Shown here one piece after another: positions 9,177 through 16,767 of a stretch of DNA of 64,000 nt. The DNA is from Acetivibrio alkalicellulosi (GTDB lineage Bacteria; Bacillota; Clostridia; Acetivibrionales; Acetivibrionaceae). Within the stretch, counting starts at the first letter, position 1. The number at the start of each line of letters is the position of its first letter. The notes under the pieces are model-generated. The model saw only the letters and a list, made by a program, of their open reading frames with translations. It was not told the origin of the DNA and ran no database searches. The stretch is taken from assembly GCA_008125075.1 (NCBI GenBank), contig VLTH01000001.1:904671-968670 (forward strand), read 5' to 3'. The translations under genes and the position numbers were made by a program.

Positions 9177-10010
9177 ATGAAAATTAAGTTACAGAGTAAA
9201 AGTTACAAAGGAATTTTATTAAGTCTAATTTTAGTTATTTCTATTAGTCTATATGGTTGTGGGGAAAAAATATCAGACCCTGATATAAAAGATAATATAG
9301 ATATAACAGTTGACGATTTAAACTATTCAACAAATGACGAAAACCAGTCAGAAGAAGAAGTTGAGTTGGAATCAGAATCAAAAGATAGTATAGATTCATC
9401 TGATGATGAAATTACAAATTCATCTGACGATAAGAAGACAACAAAACTCAAAAAGGAATTAGAAAAAGTATTAAAATCATTGGATAATATAGAAGAGTTT
9501 TATTACGAAGCAACTATGAGCTCAGGTCCATTAAATTTCTCATCTAAGACATGGATGAAAGATGGAAAGATGAGAAGTGAACAAGAAATTGATGGAGAGC
9601 CATTTATTGTGATTTTAGATGGTGATTCTGTCTATACATTGATGCCTGAAAGCAAATCTGGATTTAAAATGTCTTCTAATATGAATGGTGATTTTGAAGA
9701 AAGCTTCAATTTAGAAAACTTAATTTCAGGCTTAGATTTAGATAGTATACAGAAAATTAGTGTTGAAACTTATAATGGGTCAGATTGCTATGTAATTGTA
9801 CAAGATGTTATGGGAACGACTATGAAAAGCTGGCTTGATAAAAAAACAGGTTTTCCTCTAAGAGCAGAGAGTTCGGGCATTGAAGAAGGTACTAATTTCA
9901 TTATGGAAGTTACTGATTTTAAAACAAGTGGTGTTTCAAGTAAACTATTTGAAGTTCCATCAGATTATGAAATAATGGATTTTAATGAAATGATGGATTT
10001 TAATTTTTAA
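9177..10010 (+). CDS. lipoprotein with LolA/LolB-like domain, paralogue 1
   Basis: The 277-residue protein carries a lipoprotein signal with lipobox LYGC (cysteine near residue 28), then a long acidic serine/glutamate linker (about 35-90), then a domain of about 185 residues with strand-rich features (FYYEATMSSG, KTWMKDGKMRSE, GSDCYVIVQDVMGT, SWLDKKTGFPLRAES). This looks like the outer-membrane lipoprotein sorting (LolA-like) fold that also occurs in Gram-positive lipoproteins. It would be tethered to the outer face of the membrane. The 10363-11007 gene is a clear paralogue lacking the acidic linker. Confidence 0.75.
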   Translation: MKIKLQSKSYKGILLSLILVISISLYGCGEKISDPDIKDNIDITVDDLNYSTNDENQSEEEVELESESKDSIDSSDDEITNSSDDKKTTKLKKELEKVLKSLDNIEEFYYEATMSSGPLNFSSKTWMKDGKMRSEQEIDGEPFIVILDGDSVYTLMPESKSGFKMSSNMNGDFEESFNLENLISGLDLDSIQKISVETYNGSDCYVIVQDVMGTTMKSWLDKKTGFPLRAESSGIEEGTNFIMEVTDFKTSGVSSKLFEVPSDYEIMDFNEMMDFNF

Positions 10011-10020
10011 GTGATAATAA

Positions 10021-10098
10021 TATAACTTCCACTGCAATTTTACTACAGGTTTTATTATAAGTCTTAGAACAAGTGGAAGTATCATTTTAGACATTCCT
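10021..10098 (+). repeat. ACTTCCACT inverted repeat, family B
   Basis: TATAACTTCCACT at 10021-10033 is mirrored by AGTGGAAGT at 10072-10080, followed by the family's usual GACATTCC end. Other copies lie at 10269-10326, 16369-16505, 23361-23428, 31792-31881 and 43685-43776. Confidence 0.6.
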
Positions 10099-10232
10099 TA
10101 GTTTAAAGTTATAAATACTTTAAGGGAAAGCATCTTGTGTTGCTTATTGTAATTCAGGATGTTTTTCTTTTGGATATAAAGTTATGTAGGTTATCAAAAT
10201 ATATGACTTTATGAAAAAGTATGGAATAAATT

Positions 10233-10258
10233 AAATTTCAATGGTATAATGTTTAAGG
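10233..10258 (+). promoter_or_regulatory. extended -10 promoter of the second lipoprotein gene
   Basis: TGGTATAAT at 10242-10250 matches the extended -10 consensus and sits in the same sequence context as the promoter at 9111-9135. Confidence 0.55.
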
Positions 10259-10268
10259 ATAATTAAAA

Positions 10269-10326
10269 TATAACTTCCACTACAGGCCTTGTCTGATTCT
10301 AAAGTAGGCCTCGTGAAAGCTGGAAG
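10269..10326 (+). repeat. family B inverted repeat, second copy
   Basis: TATAACTTCCACT is followed by a central AGGCCT-containing inverted repeat and a degenerate right arm. It lies in the leader of the second lipoprotein gene, as the previous copy lies downstream of the first. Confidence 0.45.
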
Positions 10327-10362
10327 CAAGTTCTTTAAGTAAATAATAAAAAGGGGTTATAT

Positions 10363-11007
10363 ATGAAACAAAGTAGCATAGGTAAATTATTCTTTTTATT
10401 TTGTATCTTTTTAATAATCACCACTGTCTTTTTTGGGTGTAGTAATAATACTTCACAATATAGATTACAATTAAACGAAATTTTCAATTCTATGGAAGCT
10501 TTAGATGAATTTTATCATGAAATGGTTCTTACTTTTGAAGGGGGTAATACACACCGTTCTAAAATCTGGACAAAGGACGGAATGATTCGAAGTGAGAGCG
10601 AAATGGAAAATGAAGTTTTTATCTCTATAATACATGATAAATACTCTTATACGCTTATGCCAAATGAAAAAACTGGTATAAAAATTGAAAACGACTCTGA
10701 CAGCATTTCTAGTGGAATATTTGATGTGGATAGCTTTATTAGTAATTTAGATTTAGATAATACCAAAGGTATAAGTTTAGAAAAGTATAATGGCATTGAT
10801 TGTTATGTTGTTTTACAAGACATATCAGATGTTAAAGTTAAAACATGGTTAAATAAAGATACTGGTTTGCCGATAAAAGTAGAAAGCACAAGCAAAAATA
10901 CTGCGTCAAACTTTGTTATGGAGTTTCTGGATTTTAAAATAGGTGGAGTTTCTGATGATTTTTTTGTTATACCATCTGATTATGAAATAATAGAGCTTAA
11001 TTGGTAG
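10363..11007 (+). CDS. lipoprotein with LolA/LolB-like domain, paralogue 2
   Basis: The 214-residue protein has a signal peptide with lipobox VFFGC (cysteine near residue 26), followed directly by the same domain as its upstream neighbour: FYHEMVLTFEGG, KIWTKDGMIRSE, GIDCYVVLQDIS, TWLNKDTGLPIKVES and a C-terminal SDYEI. The two genes, their promoters and their flanking family B repeats form a tandem duplication that has since diverged. The ligand and partner are unknown; the missing acidic linker would place the domain closer to the membrane. Confidence 0.75.
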   Translation: MKQSSIGKLFFLFCIFLIITTVFFGCSNNTSQYRLQLNEIFNSMEALDEFYHEMVLTFEGGNTHRSKIWTKDGMIRSESEMENEVFISIIHDKYSYTLMPNEKTGIKIENDSDSISSGIFDVDSFISNLDLDNTKGISLEKYNGIDCYVVLQDISDVKVKTWLNKDTGLPIKVESTSKNTASNFVMEFLDFKIGGVSDDFFVIPSDYEIIELNW

Positions 11008-11126
11008 TAATATTTTAGACATTCCTTAGCAGATGCATAAATATAATTTTCATATAGGACTTAATCATTTTATAAGTCTTAGGTGAATAAAAATAGTAAG
11101 ATAATATGTATTAAGGAGGTAGAAAG

Positions 11127-11477
11127 ATGGAAGAACAAAACAATACGGGGAAATCATCAGTAGGGGGACTTGACGAAAATGTTGCAGCGTTGTTGTCATA
11201 TGTATTTGGATTTGTAACAGGTCTAATCTTTTTTCTACTAGAAAAAGATAGTCGCTTTGTTAAGTTCCATGCAATGCAATCAATTTTAACTTCAGTTGTT
11301 ATTTTTTTACTCAGCATAATCCTTGGGTTTATTCCGATTCTTGGATGGATACTACTAATGATATTGCCATTAGGTACAATTGCTCTTGCCATAATTCTTA
11401 TGATCAAAGCATATAAGAATGAATGGTTTAAGCTTCCTATAATCGGAGATATAGCTGAAAAACAAGCAAAAATCTAA
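11127..11477 (+). CDS. DUF4870/Tic20-like small membrane protein
   Basis: This 116-residue protein has a short cytoplasmic N-terminus, then LDENVAALLSYVFG, and three hydrophobic segments (about 17-38, 52-75, 78-95). The KFHAMQSILTS string between helices 1 and 2 is characteristic of DUF4870 proteins (RFHAxQS), which share the Tic20-like fold. A good AAGGAGG site lies at 11115-11121. Its function is unknown. A strong terminator follows at 11492-11531. Confidence 0.8.
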   Translation: MEEQNNTGKSSVGGLDENVAALLSYVFGFVTGLIFFLLEKDSRFVKFHAMQSILTSVVIFLLSIILGFIPILGWILLMILPLGTIALAIILMIKAYKNEWFKLPIIGDIAEKQAKI

Positions 11478-11491
11478 ACATATTTTATTTT

Positions 11492-11531
11492 TAGAAAAAT
11501 ATCGCAGCGAAAATATCACTGCGATATTTTT
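11492..11531 (+). terminator. intrinsic terminator
   Basis: AAATATCGCAG pairs with CTGCGATATTT around a short loop and is followed by a run of T. The stem resembles the first hairpin of family A repeats. Confidence 0.85.
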
Positions 11532-11541
11532 TTATAAATCA

Positions 11542-11569
11542 TTGTAAAATACTATATTTTTGTTAAAAT
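11542..11569 (+). promoter_or_regulatory. promoter of the cardiolipin synthase gene
   Basis: TTGTAA (11542-11547) and TAAAAT (11564-11569) are separated by 16 bases, a plausible housekeeping sigma-factor promoter, giving a leader of about 85 bases. Confidence 0.5.
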
Positions 11570-11661
11570 AAATAGTGAACTAATTTAGGATTATAAGAGG
11601 AACTTCACCTTATAGAAGATGGAGTGATAGAATAAGATATAATTTTGAAATGGAGACATAA

Positions 11662-13194
11662 ATGAAATCTATAATAAAAATTATTTATCACAGGATATCT
11701 TTAATAGTTACAGCTTTATTGGCTCAAATAGTAGTTCTTATTGCTGTTATTTCAACTTTTAATGATTATTTTGTTATATTTTATTGGATTAGTATAATTA
11801 TCAGTATGCTTGCGGTTATTTATATAATAAATGATAAAATAAATCCCTCATATAAAATAGTCTGGATTATTCCTATACTTATTTTCCCCATATTCGGAGG
11901 ATTATTTTATGTGTTTTTTGGAGGAAAAAAACTTAGTAATCGAGAAAAGCGAAATATGAACTATATAACAAATAAAACAATAGAGGCTTTAGAGCAAAAA
12001 ACAAAGGTTTTGGATGAAATTAAAAGTCATAATGAAACTGCTGCTATACAGTCAAGATACATTCAAGACTATGGTTTTTATCCACCATACAAAAATACTA
12101 AAAGTGAATATCTGCCTTTAGGTGAAAAAAAGTTTGAGAGACTAAAGGAAGAACTTAAAAAAGCAAAACATTTTATATTTATGGATTACTTTATTATAAA
12201 TGAGGGTGTCATGTGGAATAGTATCTTAGATATACTCCTTAATAAAGTAAAAGAAGGTGTTGATGTACGTATAATTTATGATGACATTGGATGCCTTCTT
12301 ACTCTACCATACAAATACAACAAGAAACTAGAGAGAATGGGGATTAAATGTTGTGTTTTCAACCCTGTTATACCTATATTAACTACAAGAATAAATAATA
12401 GAAACCACCGTAAAATTGTAATCATTGATGGACATACAGGATTTACAGGTGGAATAAATCTTGCAGATGAATACATTAATGAAATAGACAAGCATGGTCA
12501 TTGGAAAGATTCAGCTATAATGCTAAAAGGAGAAGCTGTTTTTAATATGACTGTCATGTTTTTGTCATTGTGGGACTATCTAAGAGGTATTGATGAAGAT
12601 TTTAGCAAATTTAAAAATACAATACCATTAGAAGAAGAAACATGTAATGGTTACTATCAACCATTTGCAGACAGTCCATTAGATGATGAACCAGTAGGTG
12701 AAACGGTCTACTTAAATTCTGTTAATAAAGCAAATAAATATATTTATATAACAACTCCATATCTTATTGTTAACAACGAAATGATTAAAGCATTAATATC
12801 TGCTGCAAAAGGTGGGGTAGATGTTAGAATAATAACTCCACATCGAGGAGATAAGTGGTATGTCCATGCAGTTACAAAATCTAATTATAAGATTTTAGTA
12901 GAAAGTGGTGTTAAGATATACGAGTATACTCCTGGCTTTATTCATTCTAAAACTTTGATATCTGACGATGAATATGGTGTAATTGGTACAATCAATGTAG
13001 ATTATAGAAGCTTTTACCTACACTTTGAGTGTGGTGTCTGGATGTATAAGAGTCCAAGTTTAATTAACATGAAAAAAGATTTTATGGATACTTTAAAAGT
13101 GTGCAAAGAAATAAAAATTGAGGATATTAATAAAATTAGATGGTATAGATTATTGTTAGGTTCAATTCTCAGGGTTTTTGCACCTCTAATGTAA
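11662..13194 (+). CDS. cls: cardiolipin synthase
   Basis: The 510-residue protein starts with two to three transmembrane segments (about 10-90) and then has two phospholipase D domains, each with an HxK motif: NHRKIVIIDG in the first half and IHSKTLISDDE in the second. This is the bacterial Cls layout. The enzyme condenses two phosphatidylglycerol molecules into cardiolipin and glycerol at the membrane. It appears monocistronic, with its own promoter and a terminator-like hairpin at 13243-13278. Confidence 0.93.
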   Translation: MKSIIKIIYHRISLIVTALLAQIVVLIAVISTFNDYFVIFYWISIIISMLAVIYIINDKINPSYKIVWIIPILIFPIFGGLFYVFFGGKKLSNREKRNMNYITNKTIEALEQKTKVLDEIKSHNETAAIQSRYIQDYGFYPPYKNTKSEYLPLGEKKFERLKEELKKAKHFIFMDYFIINEGVMWNSILDILLNKVKEGVDVRIIYDDIGCLLTLPYKYNKKLERMGIKCCVFNPVIPILTTRINNRNHRKIVIIDGHTGFTGGINLADEYINEIDKHGHWKDSAIMLKGEAVFNMTVMFLSLWDYLRGIDEDFSKFKNTIPLEEETCNGYYQPFADSPLDDEPVGETVYLNSVNKANKYIYITTPYLIVNNEMIKALISAAKGGVDVRIITPHRGDKWYVHAVTKSNYKILVESGVKIYEYTPGFIHSKTLISDDEYGVIGTINVDYRSFYLHFECGVWMYKSPSLINMKKDFMDTLKVCKEIKIEDINKIRWYRLLLGSILRVFAPLM

Positions 13195-13242
13195 ACAAAT
13201 TAACTGAATTTTTATTAGAATTCTTAGAACAAAGTGAAAGAC

Positions 13243-13278
13243 TAAAAAGGGGTGGGGCTTTATATACCGACCCTTTTA
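13243..13278 (+). terminator. terminator after cls, within a family E repeat
   Basis: AAAAGGGGTGGGG and CCGACCCTTTT form a GC-rich stem followed by a T-rich stretch. The preceding TTCTTAGAACAAAGTGAAAGACT is shared with the family E repeats near 33633 and, on the opposite strand, near 60900. Confidence 0.7.
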
Positions 13279-13285
13279 TTCCATA

Positions 13286-13494
13286 GGGTGCATGTAAAAA
13301 ATGTGAAGAATAATATTCCAGAAACTAAAGTTTCGCAGTTTAGAGCCTGTAAATACTCCTCGGAGTCGAGCAAAACTCGCTACGCTCAAACAATGCTCTC
13401 CCTTTCCTCGTCGCATTAACAGGCTCTACTACTTGCTTCACAATGTTTCTTCCATATTTTTCTTCACTTAAATAATATGCACCCTATTCCATAT
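13286..13494. mobile_element. 209-bp miniature inverted-repeat element (family C) with 9-bp target duplication
   Basis: The element begins GGGTGCATGTAAAAAATGTG and ends with the inverted counterpart (CACTTAAATAATATGCACCC). The imperfect terminal inverted repeats reach about 65-70 bases inward, to GAGCCTGT / ACAGGCTC. It is flanked on both sides by TATTCCATA (13277-13285 and 13495-13503), a perfect 9-base direct repeat, the mark of transposition. The core is more GC-rich than its surroundings and encodes no transposase, so it would be non-autonomous. Smaller relatives occur at 30604-30640 and 37099-37143. Confidence 0.85.
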
Positions 13495-13593
13495 ATTAAC
13501 TTGACGAATTTTATAATTTATTATATAGTATTACTAAACAGGAACACTATTTTTTAATAACTTATAATGGATTATAAAAGGAGAACTAAAAAT

Positions 13594-14301
13594 ATGGATT
13601 TTATAGAACTGCTGGTTCAGTTTAACCTTACAAGGCAAGAAGCGGCTATATATTTAACATTGCTCTCGGAAGGTGAATTAAACGGATATGAGGTTGCAAA
13701 AAAAACTGGAATTTCACGTTCAAATACATATACCTCACTAGCAGCTCTTGTGGAAAAGGGTGGAGCTTATGTTATTGACAGTACTATAATAAAATATACG
13801 CCTGTACCTTTTGAGGAGTTTTCCAATAACAAAATAAGAAAACTTGAGAAAACAAAGCAGGATTTAATGAATAGTATTCCAAATAAGAGAGAAGAAAAGG
13901 AAGGCTATATAACAATTAAAGGAGAACATCATATTATTGACAAAATGAAAAATATGATACTCGAGGCTAAAGAAAGAATATATATATCAGCATCTAAAGA
14001 TGTAATTGAAGAATTATTTACAGAGATAGAGATAGTATTAAAAAGAGGTATAAAGCTGGTTTTAATTACTGATTATTCTTTCTCTATAGATGGAGCAAAA
14101 GTATACCTTATTGAAGAACCAAGACAACAAATTCGACTTATTACTGATTCAGTAAATGTTTTAACAGGTGATATTGATGATGGAGAGCACTCTTCCTGTC
14201 TGTTTTCCAAAAAGAAAAATCTTGTTGATTTGTTAAAGGATTCGCTGAAAAATGAAATAAAGCTAATTGAAATAGTGAGAGAAAGGAAAGATTTAAGATG
14301 A
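13594..14301 (+). CDS. TrmB-family transcriptional regulator
   Basis: I choose ATG 13594, which follows AAAGGAGA at 13576-13583; an in-frame ATG at 13567 has no ribosome site. The 235-residue protein has an N-terminal winged helix (LTRQEAAIYLTLLSEGELNGYEVAKKTG, then SNTYTSLAALVEKG), a basic helix, and a C-terminal effector domain related to the phospholipase-D-like fold of TrmB proteins. Members of the family sense small molecules, often sugars. Its stop overlaps the start of the following decarboxylase gene by four bases (ATGA), so it probably regulates its own operon. Confidence 0.82.
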   Translation: MDFIELLVQFNLTRQEAAIYLTLLSEGELNGYEVAKKTGISRSNTYTSLAALVEKGGAYVIDSTIIKYTPVPFEEFSNNKIRKLEKTKQDLMNSIPNKREEKEGYITIKGEHHIIDKMKNMILEAKERIYISASKDVIEELFTEIEIVLKRGIKLVLITDYSFSIDGAKVYLIEEPRQQIRLITDSVNVLTGDIDDGEHSSCLFSKKKNLVDLLKDSLKNEIKLIEIVRERKDLR

Positions 14302-15536
14302 AAAAAACATTCGTTAATTATGAGCAATTAAATGAAATTGTAAAAAAATATCCAACTCCATTTCATTTATATGATGAAAAAGGTATTAGACAAAATGCCA
14401 GGGCATTAAAAAAGGCTTTTGAATGGAATAAGGGGTTTAAGGAATACTTTGCTGTAAAGGCTACACCAAACCCAACAATACTTAAAATACTTAAGGAAGA
14501 AGGATTTGGTGTTGACTGCTCATCTTATACAGAGCTTATGATGTCTGAAAAAGTTGGATTTAAAGGTGATGAAATAATGTTTTCATCAAATGTTACTCCA
14601 AAAGAGGATTTTATTTACGCAAGAAAACTTGATGCAATAATAAATTTAGACGATATAACTCACATTGACTTTTTAGATAAAGTAGCAGGTATTCCAGAGA
14701 CCATAAGTTGTCGATATAATCCCGGTGGAGAATTTTTAATTAATAATGCTATTATGGATACTCCAGGTGATGCAAAATATGGTTTTACTAAGCCTCAATT
14801 AATAGAAGGTTTTAAAATTCTAATAAAAAAAGGAGTAAAAGAATTTGGACTTCATGCTTTTTTAGCGAGTAATACAATAGCCAATGAGTATTATCCTGTT
14901 CTTGCAAAAAAACTCTTTGAAACATCTGTAGAACTAAAAAAAGAAACAGGTGCACACATTACATTTATTAATCTTTCAGGAGGGATAGGAATTCCTTATC
15001 ACCCAGATCAGCAAAAGGCTGATATCTTTAGTGTTGGAAAAGGAGTAAAGGAAGCATTTGAAGAAATACTTGTTCCTGCCGGTATGAGTGATGTCTCAAT
15101 ATATACTGAACTTGGAAGATTTGTTTTAGGGCCATATGGATGTCTTGTTTCAAGGGCAATACATGAAAAGCATATCCATAAGGATTATATTGGACTTGAC
15201 GCTTGTGCTGCAAACCTTATGCGACCAGCCATTTATGGTGCATATCATCATATAACTGTTATGGGTAAGGAAAATGAGCCATGTGATTATAAATATGATG
15301 TAACTGGTGGACTTTGCGAAAATAATGATAAGTTTGCAATTGACAGAATGCTTCCTAAAATTGATATTGGAGATTTAATTGTAATTCATGATACAGGAGC
15401 CCATGGTTTTGCTATGGGGTATAATTATAATGGTAAGCTTCGTTCTGCTGAAGTTTTACTTAAGGAAAACGGAGAAACTCAGCTTATTAGACGTGCTGAG
15501 ACTCCTGAAGACTACTTTGCAACGTTAGAAATATAA
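14298..15536 (+). CDS. divergent diaminopimelate decarboxylase-like PLP enzyme
   Basis: This 412-residue fold-type III PLP enzyme carries the PLP lysine in FAVKATPNP (K54), a glycine-rich phosphate loop (NLSGGIGIPYH), and a GLCENNDK loop matching the CESGD loop of LysA. However, the HIGSQ motif of true diaminopimelate decarboxylases is replaced by HAFLASNT (186-193). Together with its coupling to a TrmB-type regulator and the presence of a canonical lysA 5 kb upstream, this suggests a different or specialised substrate. A decarboxylase acting on a related amino acid is my inference. Confidence 0.8.
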   Translation: MKKTFVNYEQLNEIVKKYPTPFHLYDEKGIRQNARALKKAFEWNKGFKEYFAVKATPNPTILKILKEEGFGVDCSSYTELMMSEKVGFKGDEIMFSSNVTPKEDFIYARKLDAIINLDDITHIDFLDKVAGIPETISCRYNPGGEFLINNAIMDTPGDAKYGFTKPQLIEGFKILIKKGVKEFGLHAFLASNTIANEYYPVLAKKLFETSVELKKETGAHITFINLSGGIGIPYHPDQQKADIFSVGKGVKEAFEEILVPAGMSDVSIYTELGRFVLGPYGCLVSRAIHEKHIHKDYIGLDACAANLMRPAIYGAYHHITVMGKENEPCDYKYDVTGGLCENNDKFAIDRMLPKIDIGDLIVIHDTGAHGFAMGYNYNGKLRSAEVLLKENGETQLIRRAETPEDYFATLEI

Positions 15537-15544
15537 AAGAGTTA

Positions 15545-15592
15545 AGACTATAGAGCCATTTAGCAACAGCTAAACGGTTCTATGGTCTTTAT
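15545..15592 (+). terminator. terminator after the LysA-like gene
   Basis: AGACTATAGAGCC...TTTAGC pairs, with some G-U pairs, with GCTAAACGGTTCTATGGTCT and is followed by TTTATATTT. It may serve both strands, because the membrane protein gene converges on it. Confidence 0.7.
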
Positions 15593-16310
15593 ATTTAAAT
15601 CCACTTAAAGCAATTAGTGTAATAGCAGGTGCATATAGTGTCCACAAAATCAAATTAAAAATATTATTTATATAAACATCATCTGATATTACTTCTAGAC
15701 CAACTATTATATCACTTACAAAAAAAAGTACCATTCCAATCATAATTAATATTCCGTTCTTTTTAGGAAAAACATCTGAAAAGTAAGGTGCAAAACCAAT
15801 CCATAAAGATATTCCAAGAAATAACGCATAGATAATAATAGTATAGAAAATAGTTCCACCTTGTAAAATGGGGTAAAAAACAAATGTGCTTAAAACTATA
15901 AGTACGGCAACTATTATGGTGCCTAAAATATACATTTTTTTCTTGTGATACTTAAGTGCAGGTAAAACAGCAGCAAAATGCCTTATACTAAGAAGAATCT
16001 GACATGAACCAAAAAATACAACCCCCATAATAAATTGATTAAATATAAAAGCAACTTCTGCTCCACAAATCATTAAATATGATATTTTAAGCATGGTTAG
16101 GTCCTTTTTGTTAATGTTATTTTTACCAATTATAAATACAATAACTGTACAAAATAAAGGTATAAGTCGTTTAAATAATCTTGTTTGATTATACCCTTCT
16201 GTACTATTTAAATAAAATAAATATCTTACATTAATAAAAACATAGGACATTAATACAACAAAAATACCACAAAGTAAAACTTTTAGCAGTAGCTTTTTAT
16301 TTTTTGACAT
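15570..16310 (-). CDS. multi-pass membrane protein, possibly YhhN/lysoplasmalogenase-like
   Basis: The start at 16310 follows AGGGGG with good spacing; the longer frame would begin within that ribosome site's upstream sequence. The 246-residue protein is almost entirely hydrophobic, with about seven to eight helices. GAEVAFIFNQFIMGVVFFG, FFVSDIIVGLEV and LYAPAITLIALS lie where YhhN/TMEM86 proteins carry their conserved acidic and SD motifs. YhhN proteins hydrolyse lysoplasmalogens, but the match here is by pattern only. The gene is monocistronic. Confidence 0.5.
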   Translation of the reverse strand: MSKNKKLLLKVLLCGIFVVLMSYVFINVRYLFYLNSTEGYNQTRLFKRLIPLFCTVIVFIIGKNNINKKDLTMLKISYLMICGAEVAFIFNQFIMGVVFFGSCQILLSIRHFAAVLPALKYHKKKMYILGTIIVAVLIVLSTFVFYPILQGGTIFYTIIIYALFLGISLWIGFAPYFSDVFPKKNGILIMIGMVLFFVSDIIVGLEVISDDVYINNIFNLILWTLYAPAITLIALSGFKYKDHRTV

Positions 16311-16368
16311 ATTATTATTCCCCCTAAACCAGTAATAAAAAATAATAAGCAATTAAATTGCATAATAA

Positions 16369-16505
16369 GGAATGTCTGAAGTATTACTTTAACTTTTCAC
16401 GTGGCCTATTTGTAAGGGGCATCAAGTCCCTTTGCTTTTAAGTCCTTCACTATGTTCTAAAACTTCTAATAAGGCCTATAGTGAAATAGTAGTGGAAGTT
16501 ATATT
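16369..16505 (+). repeat. composite repeat: family B interrupted by family E
   Basis: The outer parts are family B (GGAATGTCTGAAGTATTAC on the left, AGTGGAAGTTATATT on the right). The middle (GGGGCATCAAGTCCC, then TTTTAAGTCCTTCAC and AACTTCTAATAA) is a family E unit like those at 60886-61017. The arrangement looks like one repeat nested in another. The rest of this intergenic region holds a family F-like stretch at 16605-16682 and AT-rich DNA. Confidence 0.6.
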
Positions 16506-16767
16506 ATCAAACACCTCCTAATTATTATAATACATTTTATTGTTAAATTATATAACTTTAATTTATATATAATGCATCTAAATAGTTAAATTTATCTTAT
16601 TCTAAGATCTTGAGGTGGATTTGATGGATGTGATACATTAAGCCCGCCCATATGTTTAGCTTTAGATAAACGAGTTAACATAAAATGTTTTATTTTTATG
16701 AAACAAATTTTAAAAACTTTCGTCAAACTATATATAATAAAAACAATAAACAAGGAGGAAGTTTATT

